64,000 bases of DNA, taken from Thioalkalivibrio halophilus (GTDB lineage Bacteria; Pseudomonadota; Gammaproteobacteria; Ectothiorhodospirales; Ectothiorhodospiraceae). The first letter of the stretch is position 1; every line of letters begins with the position of its first letter. The notes below the pieces were generated by a model, which saw only the letters and a list, made by a program, of their open reading frames with translations, ran no database searches and was not told where the DNA came from. Of this stretch, positions 52,272 through 61,412 are shown piece by piece. Both the position numbers and the translations under genes were made by a program. The stretch is taken from contig NZ_MUZR01000017.1 of the NCBI RefSeq assembly GCF_001995255.1, forward strand, positions 591-64,590. Direction: 5' to 3'.

Positions 52272-53390
52272 CGCGGGGATCGCTGCGGCAGGATCCGCAT
52301 CCCCGTCGGACGGCGGCGGATCGCCCGGCGGCGATCCGGGTGGCAGGGACCGCGGCCAGGACTTGATCACCGCATGCACCAGGGTGGCCAGCGGGATGGC
52401 GAAGAACACGCCCCACAGGCCCCAGATCCCGCCGAAGATGAACACCGAGGCGATGATCGCCACCGGATGCAGGTTAACCACCTCGGAAAACAGCAGCGGC
52501 ACCAGCACGTTGCCATCGAGAAACTGGATCACGCCGTAGGCCACCAGCACCCAGGCGAACTCGGAACTGAAGCCGAACTGAAAATACGCCACCGCCGCCA
52601 CGGGTATGGTCACGACCGCGGCACCGATGTAGGGGATGATCACGGAGATGCCGACCATGAACGACAGCAGCACCGCGTATTCCAGCTGAAACCAGTTGAA
52701 CGTGGTGAAGCTGACCACCCAGACGATCAGGATCTCGATGAACTTGCCACGCACGTAGCTGGCGATCTTCACGTTCACCTCGCCCCAGACCTCGCTGGCC
52801 AGATGGGTATCCCGAGGCAGGAAACCCCGGATCCAGCCGAGGATCTGGTCGCGGTCCTTGAGCATGAAGAACACCATCAGCGGAACCACGATCAGGTAGA
52901 TCACCACGTCCACCAGATGGCGTGCCGACGCCAGCGAGAAGGTCACCACCTGCTGCCCCAGCTGGGTGGCCTCGGCACGGATCGCGCCCATCAGCTCGAA
53001 CACCTGCTCGTCGGTGATCAGCTGGGGGTAGCGCTCCGGCAGCTGCAGCAGCAGTTTCTGCCCCTCGGAGATCATGCCCGGCAGCTCGCGCACCAGCTGG
53101 GTCACCTGCTGCGACATCAGCGGCACCACGCTGAACAGTGCGGCCAGCGTGGCCAGCAGTGCTCCCAGCAGCACCAGTATCACCGCGAGGATGCGCGGCA
53201 CCCGCAGGCGCTGCAGCTTGGCCACTGCCCCTTCCAGGAGATAGGCGATGATCACGCTCGCCAGCAGCGGCGCCAGGATGCGCCCGGCGAACACGATGAT
53301 CAGGAACCCGGCCAGCAACAGCATGGCCAGGATCACCACCTGCGGATCCGTGAAGTGCCGCCGGTACCACTGGCGGAGCATGTCGATCAT
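52257..53390 (-). CDS. AI-2E/PerM family transporter, second copy
   Basis: A 377-residue polytopic membrane protein of the same family as the perM product at 34728-35846. It has about eight hydrophobic helices, with VGISVIIPYIGAAVVTIPVAAVAYFQFGF and LHPVAIIASVFIFGGIWGLWGVFFAIPLATLV diagnostic. The C-terminal tail is charged and Pro-rich and is encoded across the terminator hairpin. It is the last gene in a four-gene operon behind LysR; the start overlaps the stop of the upstream unknown gene (ATGA). The substrate is unknown. Confidence 0.9.
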   Translation of the reverse strand: MIDMLRQWYRRHFTDPQVVILAMLLLAGFLIIVFAGRILAPLLASVIIAYLLEGAVAKLQRLRVPRILAVILVLLGALLATLAALFSVVPLMSQQVTQLVRELPGMISEGQKLLLQLPERYPQLITDEQVFELMGAIRAEATQLGQQVVTFSLASARHLVDVVIYLIVVPLMVFFMLKDRDQILGWIRGFLPRDTHLASEVWGEVNVKIASYVRGKFIEILIVWVVSFTTFNWFQLEYAVLLSFMVGISVIIPYIGAAVVTIPVAAVAYFQFGFSSEFAWVLVAYGVIQFLDGNVLVPLLFSEVVNLHPVAIIASVFIFGGIWGLWGVFFAIPLATLVHAVIKSWPRSLPPGSPPGDPPPSDGDADPAAAIPARDSA

Positions 53391-53899
53391 GACGTCGGGC
53401 TGTCCTTGTCGTTACCGTCGCGATGCGGGTCCTCGGCCTGCACCCTGGCCTGATAGTGCGACCAGAATACCGTTTCCAGTTCGTCGATGACCTCGCTGGC
53501 CTCGCGCCCCTGCATCACGTGCTGGGCCATCAGGGACGAGGCCTCGTTGAGCAGCTTGCCGCGGTCCAGCATGTAATAGGTGGCGGTCAGCCGGCGCATC
53601 GCCTTGATCACCGACTCGCCCTCGGGCCGCGGGATGGGCTCGGGTTCCGGCACGCCGGCCGGCTCGGGTTCGGACCCCGCGGCGATGTCACCGGACTCCT
53701 CGCCCGCGCCATCGCCCTGGGATTCGAGGAAACGCGCGAATTTCAGCAGGCTCGTCCGGTCGGCTTCGGACAGGCGCGCGGCCACCTCGGCGATGGCCTC
53801 GGTGGTCACATCACGCTTGCGCCCGCCCTGGCCTCCGGCCAGGACCTGTCCGAGATCCCCGGGCAGGCCGGCGTCCGTCGAGCCCTTCGGCGGGATCAT
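53387..53899 (-). CDS. Hypothetical protein in the LysR/AI-2E operon
   Basis: A 170-residue soluble protein. An N-terminal helical region (TTEAIAEVAARLSEADRTSLLKFARFLES) is followed by a Glu/Pro-rich linker with EPEPAGVPEPEPIPRPEGES, then a helical domain beginning VIKAMRRLTATYYMLDRGKLL. I recognise no family. It overlaps both neighbours by 4 bp, so it is translated within the operon between the amidotransferase-like gene and the AI-2E transporter. The partners suggest a common but unknown process. Confidence 0.7.
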   Translation of the reverse strand: MIPPKGSTDAGLPGDLGQVLAGGQGGRKRDVTTEAIAEVAARLSEADRTSLLKFARFLESQGDGAGEESGDIAAGSEPEPAGVPEPEPIPRPEGESVIKAMRRLTATYYMLDRGKLLNEASSLMAQHVMQGREASEVIDELETVFWSHYQARVQAEDPHRDGNDKDSPTS

Positions 53900-54642
53900 C
53901 CATCACCCTCGATCTGCAGGCTGAACACGGGCATCTTGCGCCGCTCCTGCATCAGCGACAGCTGCTTGACCAGGGCGACGAGCAGTTCGTCGGTAACCTG
54001 CTGCATCTGGTTCCATTCCATGCGCGCCTCGCCGAGCAGTTCGCCCATGTTCGGCGGCGGATTGTGGTCGCCCTCCATCAGGATATCCTCGAGCATCCCG
54101 GGCTTGGCCTCCGGACGGAACAGCATGCCATAGGTCAGCTCGTCGGGCCGCACCATCAGCCACTGGCCATCGTCATCCACCATGATCGGCTCCAGACCCT
54201 CGGGCAGCTCCACCGAGCCGTGGTGCAGCTGCAGCACGCGGTGGCCGTCCACCGCCTCGGCCACCGGGTCACCCTCGCCGGCCGCGGTCTTGTGGGCGGT
54301 GGTGAAACGCGCCACGTAGGGCGGCTCCTCGCTGGCCGTACCGCCGGCCTGCTCGGCCACCAGCAGTCCGCCCATGCCCAGCCCGACCACCGGGCGCTGC
54401 GAGCGGCGGAAGATGTCGATCAGGGACAGTTCGTCCGGGACCTGCGGGTTGTTCTCGCGGTCCGCCGTGGGCCAGGCCCCGCCCAGCAGCCACAGGCCGT
54501 CGAACTGGGCCGCCGACCCGGGCAGGTCCTGCCCGACGAAGGGACGGTAGTAGGAGAATCCAATGTCGCGTTTTTCGAGCTGGGCCTCGATCAGGGCCAG
54601 GAACTCGGAATAGGTGTGCTGTACTACGCAGTAGTTCTTCAT
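53896..54642 (-). CDS. Glutamine amidotransferase-like protein lacking the catalytic Cys and His
   Basis: A 248-residue class-I GATase-fold protein. The fold markers are present (FDGLWLLGGAWP, RPVVGLGMGGLLVAEQAGG, VLQLHHGSVELPEG). However the nucleophile elbow G-x-C-x-G reads G-L-G-M-G, so Cys is replaced by G89. The usual F-H-P-E reads FRPE, so the catalytic His is R176. It is therefore predicted to be unable to hydrolyse glutamine and may bind a ligand instead. It follows the LysR gene by 12 bp and overlaps the next unknown gene. Confidence 0.75.
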   Translation of the reverse strand: MKNYCVVQHTYSEFLALIEAQLEKRDIGFSYYRPFVGQDLPGSAAQFDGLWLLGGAWPTADRENNPQVPDELSLIDIFRRSQRPVVGLGMGGLLVAEQAGGTASEEPPYVARFTTAHKTAAGEGDPVAEAVDGHRVLQLHHGSVELPEGLEPIMVDDDGQWLMVRPDELTYGMLFRPEAKPGMLEDILMEGDHNPPPNMGELLGEARMEWNQMQQVTDELLVALVKQLSLMQERRKMPVFSLQIEGDG

Positions 54643-54654
54643 CGCACTTTGTCC

Positions 54655-55563
54655 TTATTTGGGCATGTCGGGGCCGGGCCGGCAGTAGTCCTGCAGGAAC
54701 TGCTTGAGCACCTCCAGCGTCGGCACCCGGAATTTCTGTCGCGCATGGACCAGCGAGATGGGCCGTTCCAGCGCGGGATCGAGCGGGATCGCCGCCAGTT
54801 CGCCCAGGGCCAGTTCCTTGGCCACCACGGCCTCGGACAGCACCGAGACCCCCATACCGGCGGCCACGGCCCCCTTGATGGCCTCGGGGCTGCCCAGTTC
54901 CATGCAGCCGCGCAGGGCGTTGCGGTCGTACCCGGCCTGCCCAAGGTACTCCATGATGACCTCGCGGGTCCCGGAACCCTCCTCACGGCATATGAATGGG
55001 GCGTCGATGAAGGCCTCCACCCCGACACTGTCGTGTCCGGCGAGCGGATGGTCGGGCGGTACGATCAGCTGCAGACGGTCACTGAAACAGGCCTGCACCT
55101 CCAGACTGCGATGGGTCACCGGCGCCTCAACGATGCCCAGGTCCACGCTGCCTTCCTCGACCATGCCCACCACCATCCCGGTGTTGCCCACCCGCAGGCG
55201 GATGCCGATCTCCGGATGCGCACGGCGAAACGCCCCCAGCAGCGACGGCAGCATGTATTCGGCCACCGTGGTGCTGGCGCCGATCACCAGGGCCCCGGCG
55301 GCCCCCTTCAGCTCGCGCAGGGCGGCCTCCATCTCGCCGTAGGTATCGAAGATCCGCTCGGCGTAACGCCGCACCAGTTCCCCGGCTTCGGTCAGGGCCA
55401 CCCGGTTGTGGTTGCGGTCGAACAGCCGCGCGTCCAGCTGCTCTTCCAGCTGGCGGACCTGAAAGGTGACCGCCGGCTGGGTCATGTGGAGGATCTCCGC
55501 GGCGCGGGTAAAGGACAGCTGCCGCGCCACCGTCAGAAACACCTGCAAGCGTCGATCGGCCAT
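54655..55563 (-). CDS. LysR-family transcriptional regulator (CbbR-like)
   Basis: A 302-residue LysR regulator. The N-terminal winged helix is RLQVFLTVARQLSFTRAAEI followed by LHMTQPAVTFQVRQLEEQL. The effector domain (about 88-300) has VIGASTTVAEYMLPSLLGAFR and CREEGSGTREVI. The sequence resembles CbbR/YeiE-type regulators. It heads a four-gene operon and is divergent from a GGDEF/EAL gene with 123 bp between, which may hold its operator. The effector is unknown. No RuBisCO genes are in the window. Confidence 0.9.
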   Translation of the reverse strand: MADRRLQVFLTVARQLSFTRAAEILHMTQPAVTFQVRQLEEQLDARLFDRNHNRVALTEAGELVRRYAERIFDTYGEMEAALRELKGAAGALVIGASTTVAEYMLPSLLGAFRRAHPEIGIRLRVGNTGMVVGMVEEGSVDLGIVEAPVTHRSLEVQACFSDRLQLIVPPDHPLAGHDSVGVEAFIDAPFICREEGSGTREVIMEYLGQAGYDRNALRGCMELGSPEAIKGAVAAGMGVSVLSEAVVAKELALGELAAIPLDPALERPISLVHARQKFRVPTLEVLKQFLQDYCRPGPDMPK

Positions 55564-55686
55564 CGGCCCCGTTCACCCCTGTCGCGCCGGAAACCGGCAT
55601 GCTACCAGTGCCACTGCCCGCGCGGCACATGCCGGCGCAGGGATCCCGCTTGCATCCGCTGCAGCAATACTCCAGAAAGGGACATC

Positions 55687-57375
55687 ATGGACATACAACA
55701 GCTGCTCGACTCCCGCTGGCGGCCCGAACCCTGGCTGGAGATTTCCGGTGGCCGACGGCTGGCCGCCCTGGTACTCATCCTCATCCAGATGGGTGCCGTG
55801 GTCGCCCTGGTCCTGCGCACCGGCGGCACCGCCACCGCCTACCTGAATTTCATCCTGATCCCGATCCTGGCCGGGGCCGCGATCTTCGGCCCGCGCGGCG
55901 GCGCCGCGCTGGGCCTGCTCGCCGGACTGGTCCTGGGCCCGTTCATGCCCCTGGACACCACCACCGGGCAGATGCAGCCGCTGCTCAACTGGACCACCCG
56001 TGCGGGACTCTATGTCTTCCTCGGCGGGGTCACCGGCTGGATGTTCGCCCAGCTCCACGGGCACGCGCGACGCCTGGTGGACCAGGCGCTTGCCAACCCG
56101 CTGACCGGCCTGCCGAACCGCCAGGCACTGGAGCGCGACCTGGCGGAACCGGGCATCCCCCGGCCGGCATGGCTCGCGAGCCTGCGAATGGACAACTATG
56201 CGGATGCCGTCAGCGCCCTGGGGCTGGAAGCCGAACGCCACCTGGTGCAGGCCATCGGCCAGCGGCTGCAGACCATAGCCAAGGAAACCGGCAGTCGCCT
56301 CTACCATGTCCACGACGACCATTTCGCCCTGATCGTTCCGGCCAACGGCGAGGCGCCCTGCACCGAGATCACCCATCTGGCCGTGGAGCGGCTGCAGGCC
56401 CCGTTCCTGGTTCGCGGCATCCCGGTTTATCTGGGGGCACACGCCGGGGTCACGGCCTTTCCGACCGGGCCTCGCGAAAAACCTGCCGGTTTGCTGACCC
56501 GCGCCTGGATGGCCATGCACGAAGCGCGTATCAGCGGGCTTCCCTGCCGGGTCTGGAACGCCGAACAGGAAGAGCGCTCGCGGCGCACGGTCGAGCGTCT
56601 TGGCGAACTGCAGGAGGCACTCGGCCGCGAGCAGCTGCACCTGTGGTATCAGCCCAAGACCCACCCCGACGACGGCCGCCTCCTCGGGCTGGAAGGCCTG
56701 CTGCGCTGGGAACACCCGCGACTCGGGAATATCCCGCCCGACGAGTTCATGCCGCAGGCCGAACACACCGGCCTGATCCACCCGCTGACCCGCGAACTGC
56801 TGGAACGCGCGGCCGCCGACACACTGCGCCTGCGCGAATCCGGGATCGACGTGCCGGTGAGCGTGAACGTGTCCGCCCGGAATTTCCTCGATCCCGAGTT
56901 CGCCGAGCGCGTGCTCGCGATCATCCGGGAGGCCGGTCTGTCACCCCGCGACCTGGAGCTGGAATTCACCGAGACCGCGGTCATGGCCAACCCCGAGGAG
57001 GTCATCGCCGCCCTCGACCGCCTGCAGAACGCCGGAGTCGACGTGGCGATCGACGACTTTGGCACCGGCCAGGCGTCGCTGTCCTACCTGCGCCGACTGC
57101 CGGTGCACGCACTCAAGCTCGACCAGGCGTTCGTGCGCGAGATGACCCGGCGTCCCGTCGACGCTCAGATCACCCGCGCGGCCATTGGTCTGGGACACGA
57201 CCTCGGGCTGCAGGTGGTGGCCGAGGGCGTGGAGGACGAAGAGACCCTGAACGAGCTGCACCAGCTGGGCTGCGATGCGGTTCAGGGGTACGGCATCGCC
57301 CGGCCAATGCCGCTGGACGACGTGATCCGCTGGACACACGCGAATTCGCCGCCAGTGCCGGCGCCGGCCACCTGA
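55687..57375 (+). CDS. Membrane-anchored degenerate GGDEF plus EAL c-di-GMP phosphodiesterase
   Basis: A 562-residue protein. The N-terminal membrane region has several hydrophobic helices (about 25-125, an MHYT/MASE-like sensor). A GGDEF-like domain follows whose signature is H209-D-D-H-F213, so cyclase activity is not expected. The EAL domain is near consensus: E336-G-L for EAL, NVSARNF, EFTETAV, DDFGTGQASLSYL, HALKLDQAF and EGVEDEE. It should hydrolyse c-di-GMP to pGpG. It is divergent from the LysR gene and probably monocistronic. The start at 55687 has AGAAAGGG upstream. Confidence 0.9.
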   Translation: MDIQQLLDSRWRPEPWLEISGGRRLAALVLILIQMGAVVALVLRTGGTATAYLNFILIPILAGAAIFGPRGGAALGLLAGLVLGPFMPLDTTTGQMQPLLNWTTRAGLYVFLGGVTGWMFAQLHGHARRLVDQALANPLTGLPNRQALERDLAEPGIPRPAWLASLRMDNYADAVSALGLEAERHLVQAIGQRLQTIAKETGSRLYHVHDDHFALIVPANGEAPCTEITHLAVERLQAPFLVRGIPVYLGAHAGVTAFPTGPREKPAGLLTRAWMAMHEARISGLPCRVWNAEQEERSRRTVERLGELQEALGREQLHLWYQPKTHPDDGRLLGLEGLLRWEHPRLGNIPPDEFMPQAEHTGLIHPLTRELLERAAADTLRLRESGIDVPVSVNVSARNFLDPEFAERVLAIIREAGLSPRDLELEFTETAVMANPEEVIAALDRLQNAGVDVAIDDFGTGQASLSYLRRLPVHALKLDQAFVREMTRRPVDAQITRAAIGLGHDLGLQVVAEGVEDEETLNELHQLGCDAVQGYGIARPMPLDDVIRWTHANSPPVPAPAT

Positions 57376-57458
57376 GGAGCCGGGGACGGGTCTCCCGGAA
57401 AACCCGGGCCACCAGTGCGAATGTGCACATTGCCCGGCGTTTCCCTAGACTGCGCCGC

Positions 57459-58031
57459 ATGAGCAAGGCCTGGAAGAAACTCGATCTGGAAGGTGGCGGG
57501 CTGCAGGCGGTCAACGCCCGGCTGGCCAGCACCATGCGCTCGCGGCCGGCAGCCTATGCCGCGTGGCTGCTGTTCCCCGTCGGCGGGCACCGTTTCTATC
57601 TCCACGAACCCGTCGGTGCGGTGGCGTTCATCGCCGGCAGCGCGGCCACCGCCGCCCTCGCCGTCCTCGTACCCGGACTCTGGTGGCTGCTCCCGGCGGC
57701 CCCGGTCGCCGCGCTGGCGGCCTTCGACCTGGTGTGGATCGACCGTCGCGTGACGCGCTACAACAAGGAACTGCGGATGCGGGCCTTCCTGCGCAAGGGC
57801 GACCGCCCGCCGCAGGACTATCGCGGACGCTACACCTCCGACGAGGACGCCCGGCGCGAGCTGCAGGAATACCAGGAGGTCAAGGAAGGCGAACGCCCGG
57901 GCCAGCCGGGCCCCGCCGGTGCCAACGACCGCGATCGCGATGCCGGGGGGAAACGCCGCATGCCCAGCTTCAACGAACAGGAGGCAATGCTGCGGCAGAT
58001 GCGGCAGCGCCGTCAGGACGACGAGGACTGA
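57459..58031 (+). CDS. TM2-like small membrane protein
   Basis: A 190-residue protein with two or three hydrophobic helices (about 33-90). It contains the TM2-like motif AWLLFPVGGHRFYLHEPVGAVAF, where G-x-H-R-F-Y-L is the hallmark. A long, highly charged and Arg/Glu-rich C-terminal tail follows (about 115-190, RRELQEYQEVKEGER). TM2 proteins are often linked to membrane stress or ligand sensing, but the role here is unknown. No strong ribosome binding site is seen. Confidence 0.75.
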   Translation: MSKAWKKLDLEGGGLQAVNARLASTMRSRPAAYAAWLLFPVGGHRFYLHEPVGAVAFIAGSAATAALAVLVPGLWWLLPAAPVAALAAFDLVWIDRRVTRYNKELRMRAFLRKGDRPPQDYRGRYTSDEDARRELQEYQEVKEGERPGQPGPAGANDRDRDAGGKRRMPSFNEQEAMLRQMRQRRQDDED

Positions 58032-58067
58032 CCGGCCGCCCCGGCGTCCCCGTCGCCAACCGCCGGC

Positions 58068-58358
58068 TCAGTCGTCGCCGGGGCGCCACACGCCGCTGGC
58101 TTCCTGCGGGGCGGCGGGCTGCTGCTGCTTCTGGCCTTCCACGTCGTCGAACACCGATTCGGTGAAGGCGGCGAGCTGCTTGAGGTAATCCTTGCGTTCA
58201 TCCACCGACTCGGGCATCTGCGCCAGCAGAAAGCCGGTGATCGCACTCAGGTACTGCACGGCCACCAGCGGCTGCTGGGCACGCGGATCGGCCTCGGCCA
58301 AGACGCCCTGAACCTTCTGGATCAGTTCGCCGGACAGCTGCAGGGTTTCGTCGCTCAT
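58068..58358 (-). CDS. Small hypothetical soluble protein
   Basis: A 96-residue acidic, mainly helical protein (ELIQKVQGVLAEADPRAQQPL, AITGFLLAQMPESVDERKDY) with a Gln-rich spacer (EGQKQQQPAAPQEA) and a short tail. The start at 58358 has GGAG 9 nt upstream; a start 15 bp earlier lacks a site. I recognise no family. It converges on the TM2-like gene with 36 bp between and lies behind the BCCT carrier gene, separated by a hairpin. Confidence 0.65.
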   Translation of the reverse strand: MSDETLQLSGELIQKVQGVLAEADPRAQQPLVAVQYLSAITGFLLAQMPESVDERKDYLKQLAAFTESVFDDVEGQKQQQPAAPQEASGVWRPGDD

Positions 58359-58428
58359 TTCCGGATTCTCCATTCACACTCAAAGTTTGCGCGCAACCCT
58401 AAGCCATGCCCGGAAGCACCGAAAGTCC

Positions 58429-58450
58429 GCCCGTGCAGCGACGGGCCTTT
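58429..58450 (-). terminator. Hairpin after the BCCT gene, possible terminator
   Basis: Stem GCCCGT (58429-58434) / ACGGGC (58441-58446) with a 6-nt loop lies 18 bp beyond the BCCT stop. On the minus strand it is followed by GGACTTTC, a weak T-tract. Confidence 0.35.
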
Positions 58451-58465
58451 AGGGAAACACTGATC
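58451..58465 (+). repeat. 15-bp copy of the inverted-repeat element tip
   Basis: AGGGAAACACTGATC here is identical to the outer tip of the element at 25155-25433 (copy at 25160-25174, inverted at the other end). Its end overlaps the TGA stop of the BCCT gene. Beyond the 15 bp the sequences diverge. It may be a relic of an excised element or a shared target-like motif. Confidence 0.6.
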
Positions 58466-60140
58466 AGCCCTGACGCGAGCGCCAGCCCTCGTCGTCGCGA
58501 TCATCGTCGGACGAATGCTCCGCCAGCGGGGCGTCGTCCTCCACGTCGAAATCCTCGTAGGCCCGGTCAGGCGGGACCTGCCAGGGCTCGGAGGGCACGA
58601 TGTTGTGCTCGCCGGGACGCGGTGCCCACCGCTCCTCCTCCAGCCCGCGGATCAGCCCGACGACCATCACCAGCATCACCAGCGAGAACGGCAGGGCCGC
58701 CAGGATGACCGCGCTCTGCAGCACTTCCAGCCCGCCGGCCAGCAGCAGCACCGCGGTCAGCAGGCCCATCGCCCCGCCCCAGGTCGCCAGGTGCACCGTG
58801 CGATGTTCGGTGGAGCCGTGCGCCAGAAGGGTGTTGATGACCACGATCCCGGCGTTCGCGGAGGTCAGCAGGTAGGTCGCGATCAGCACGGTCACCAGTA
58901 TGCTGCCGCCGATCGCGACCAGCCCCGGCTCCAGGGTCTCCATGGTCAGGAAGGTGGCCCGGGTCATGTCCTCGCTGACCGCGACAGCGATGCCGGCCAC
59001 CCCCTCGGATTCGGCGTACAGCGCGGTCCCGCCCAGCAGCCCCAGCCACACGAAGGTGATCAGGGTCGGCATCAGCAGCACGCCCATCACGAACTCGCGC
59101 AGGGTGCGCCCGCGCGATATGCGCGCGATGAACAGCCCGACGAACGGCGCCCAGGCCAGCCACCAGCCCCAGTAGAAGACCGTCCAGTCGGCATGCCAGC
59201 CGTCGGTATGGTGGGCATGGGTGTACAGCGACAGCCCCATCAGGTTCTGCAGATAGGAGCCGGTGGACTGCACCACCAGCGCCAGCAGGTACTGGGTCGG
59301 CCCCCAGATCAGCAGCAGCGCGAGCAGCCCTGCGCTGAGCCACATGTTGGCCTGCGAGATCCGCTGCACGCCGGACTGCAGCCCGGTCGCCACCGACAGC
59401 ACCGCGATCACCGTGAGCACCGCGGTGATCACCACCTCGGTGGTCGCCGAGGTGCCCATCCCGGTGAGGTGGTCCAGTCCCGACCCCAGCTGCTGGATGC
59501 CCAGGCCCAGGGTGGTGGCGATGCCGAATACCGTCGCGAGGATCGCCAGCAGGTCGACGATGTCACCCGGCCAGCCATGCACGTACTTGCCCAGCATCGG
59601 GTGCAGGGCCGAGCGCAGGGCCAGCGGCTGGCCACGACGAAAGCCGAAATAGGCCAGCATCAGCGCCAGAAGCGCGAACACCGCCCATGCGTTCAGCCCC
59701 CAGTGGAAATAGGTCAGCACCATGGACATGTCCGCCGCCGCGGGGTCGCCGTCGCCGGCCACGAACGGATTGCCGCCATAGTGACTGAGGGGCTCGGCCA
59801 CCGCCCAGAACAGCAGCCCCACGCCCATGCCCGCGGCGAACAGCATCGCCAGCCAGGACAGGGTAGTGAACTCGGGGACCTCGTCGTCATGCCCCAGACG
59901 GACGTCCTTGTAACGGCCGATGCCCAGCCAGATTACCAGGACCAGGAAGAAGGCCATGGCGGCGACGTAATACCACTCCAGCAGGGGACTGAGGAAATCG
60001 CGTGCCCCGCTGACCGCGGAATCGACCTGATCGGTACGGTAAATCGCCAGCGCCACGATGATCAGCACGGCACCGATGGAGACGAAGGCGACTCGGGGAT
60101 TCAGGCCCTTGAACGGACCGCGAGTGGCAACGTTGTACAT
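58464..60140 (-). CDS. BCCT family betaine/choline/carnitine transporter
   Basis: A 558-residue secondary transporter with about twelve hydrophobic helices. Family signatures are GMGVGLLFWAVAEPLSHY and the substrate region WTVFYWGWWLAWAPFVGLFIARISRGRT with the aromatic cage Trp residues. It imports betaine-type osmolytes coupled to Na+ or H+. A cytoplasmic acidic C-terminal tail (about 520-558, EDDAPLAEHSSDDDRDDE) could act as an osmotic or regulatory sensor. Start ATG 60140 has AGGGGAG upstream. It fits life in saline habitat. Monocistronic. Confidence 0.95.
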   Translation of the reverse strand: MYNVATRGPFKGLNPRVAFVSIGAVLIIVALAIYRTDQVDSAVSGARDFLSPLLEWYYVAAMAFFLVLVIWLGIGRYKDVRLGHDDEVPEFTTLSWLAMLFAAGMGVGLLFWAVAEPLSHYGGNPFVAGDGDPAAADMSMVLTYFHWGLNAWAVFALLALMLAYFGFRRGQPLALRSALHPMLGKYVHGWPGDIVDLLAILATVFGIATTLGLGIQQLGSGLDHLTGMGTSATTEVVITAVLTVIAVLSVATGLQSGVQRISQANMWLSAGLLALLLIWGPTQYLLALVVQSTGSYLQNLMGLSLYTHAHHTDGWHADWTVFYWGWWLAWAPFVGLFIARISRGRTLREFVMGVLLMPTLITFVWLGLLGGTALYAESEGVAGIAVAVSEDMTRATFLTMETLEPGLVAIGGSILVTVLIATYLLTSANAGIVVINTLLAHGSTEHRTVHLATWGGAMGLLTAVLLLAGGLEVLQSAVILAALPFSLVMLVMVVGLIRGLEEERWAPRPGEHNIVPSEPWQVPPDRAYEDFDVEDDAPLAEHSSDDDRDDEGWRSRQG

Positions 60141-60175
60141 GGGCTCCCCTGGTTTCCGGGTCCGGCGCGGGCGGG

Positions 60176-61348
60176 TCAGGCGGATGACCGCCGGGACGCG
60201 AACGACTCGCCGGCCGGCCCCGTCCCGGGCCCCGGTCCCGACGCTTCGCGCGCGGCCCGAATGATCGCATGGACCCACCGCAGCTTCGCAATCGCGGCCG
60301 GGGTCAGCGTGAACGGGTAGATGTGGCCGTGCCCCATGCTGCGGTTGAGGCTGTTGAGGGCATTGGTCAGCGGCAGCCAGTGATCCATCAGGGTATCGAT
60401 GTCCGGGGCATGATAGGGATCATAGTCCGGCGCGTGGCTCATCGCCGACCCGGCCAGCCCCTCGGCGCCAACCTCGAGGCCATAGGCCCGCGCGGTGTCC
60501 AGGGTATCCACGATGTGCAGATAGTGCGCCCAGGTCTCCGCCCAGTCCTCCCACGGATGAGCACTGGCATAGGCACTGACGAAGCGCTCCTGCCAGTCGG
60601 CCGGCGGCCCCTCGCGATAATGCCGGCGCAGCGCGGCATCATAATCGGCGCGCTCGTCGCCGAACACCCGGCGGAAATCCTCGTGCGCCGGGCCACCGCG
60701 CACCAGGCGTTCCCAGTAATGGTGGCCGCTCTCGTGGCGGAAATGCCCCAGAATGGTGCGATAGGGCTCGGCCATCGCCTCGCGCATGCGCTCGCGCACC
60801 GCCGGATCGGCCTCGGCGATATCCAGGGTGATGAGACCGCCGGCATGCCCGGTCACCACGCCGCCGCCTTCCTGAAAGGCCGGCGCGGTGGACGCCAGGA
60901 AATCGAACGCCAGGCCCGCGGGATCATCGCGTTTCGGCGTCACCGGCAGACCGAGCCGCAGCAGGCCATAGACCAGACGCCTCTTCTCAGCCTCCAGACG
61001 CGCCCACAGGGTCCGGTTCCCGGGAACACTCAGATCGGGGATGGTCCGGTTGAGACGGCATGCGCGGCAGAACGGATCCGGATCCGACTCCGGCACCATC
61101 CAGTTGCAGATGCCGTCCACCGCATAATGCCGACACTGCCGATAGCGCTGGCCATCCGGCTCCCCGGCTATTTGCCACCATCCTTCCGGAACCTCGCGGC
61201 CATGCCGGTCGGTGCCCGCCCCGACCGGGGCCAGGGCCGCCACCCGCATGCGGTCGGGCAGAAAACCCAGACGGTGGCCGCAGCGGGTGCAGCAGGTATT
61301 GTCGAAATGCACCGCAAGGCCACAGGCCTCGCACTCGAACAACTGCAT
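60176..61348 (-). CDS. Zinc-ribbon and putative zinc-metallopeptidase family protein
   Basis: A 390-residue cytoplasmic protein. An N-terminal zinc ribbon uses CxxC pairs (CEACG and CTRCG) and a second Cys cluster (CRACRLN). The C-terminal putative peptidase domain has HESGHHYW (H-E-x-x-H) and downstream Glu/His (WAETWAHYLHIVDTLDTA). This is the pattern of the family annotated as zinc-binding metallopeptidase, common in proteobacteria, with no defined substrate. The start at 61348 gives the ribbon at once; an earlier start adds an unlikely Arg/Gly-rich N-terminus. It is 35 bp upstream of the BCCT gene on the same strand. Confidence 0.85.
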   Translation of the reverse strand: MQLFECEACGLAVHFDNTCCTRCGHRLGFLPDRMRVAALAPVGAGTDRHGREVPEGWWQIAGEPDGQRYRQCRHYAVDGICNWMVPESDPDPFCRACRLNRTIPDLSVPGNRTLWARLEAEKRRLVYGLLRLGLPVTPKRDDPAGLAFDFLASTAPAFQEGGGVVTGHAGGLITLDIAEADPAVRERMREAMAEPYRTILGHFRHESGHHYWERLVRGGPAHEDFRRVFGDERADYDAALRRHYREGPPADWQERFVSAYASAHPWEDWAETWAHYLHIVDTLDTARAYGLEVGAEGLAGSAMSHAPDYDPYHAPDIDTLMDHWLPLTNALNSLNRSMGHGHIYPFTLTPAAIAKLRWVHAIIRAAREASGPGPGTGPAGESFASRRSSA

Positions 61349-61412
61349 GGATATTCCCCGCTGCTCCCGGTCTGCCGGTACCGCCCCAGAGTACGCCCTC
61401 CGGCGCCCCGCG

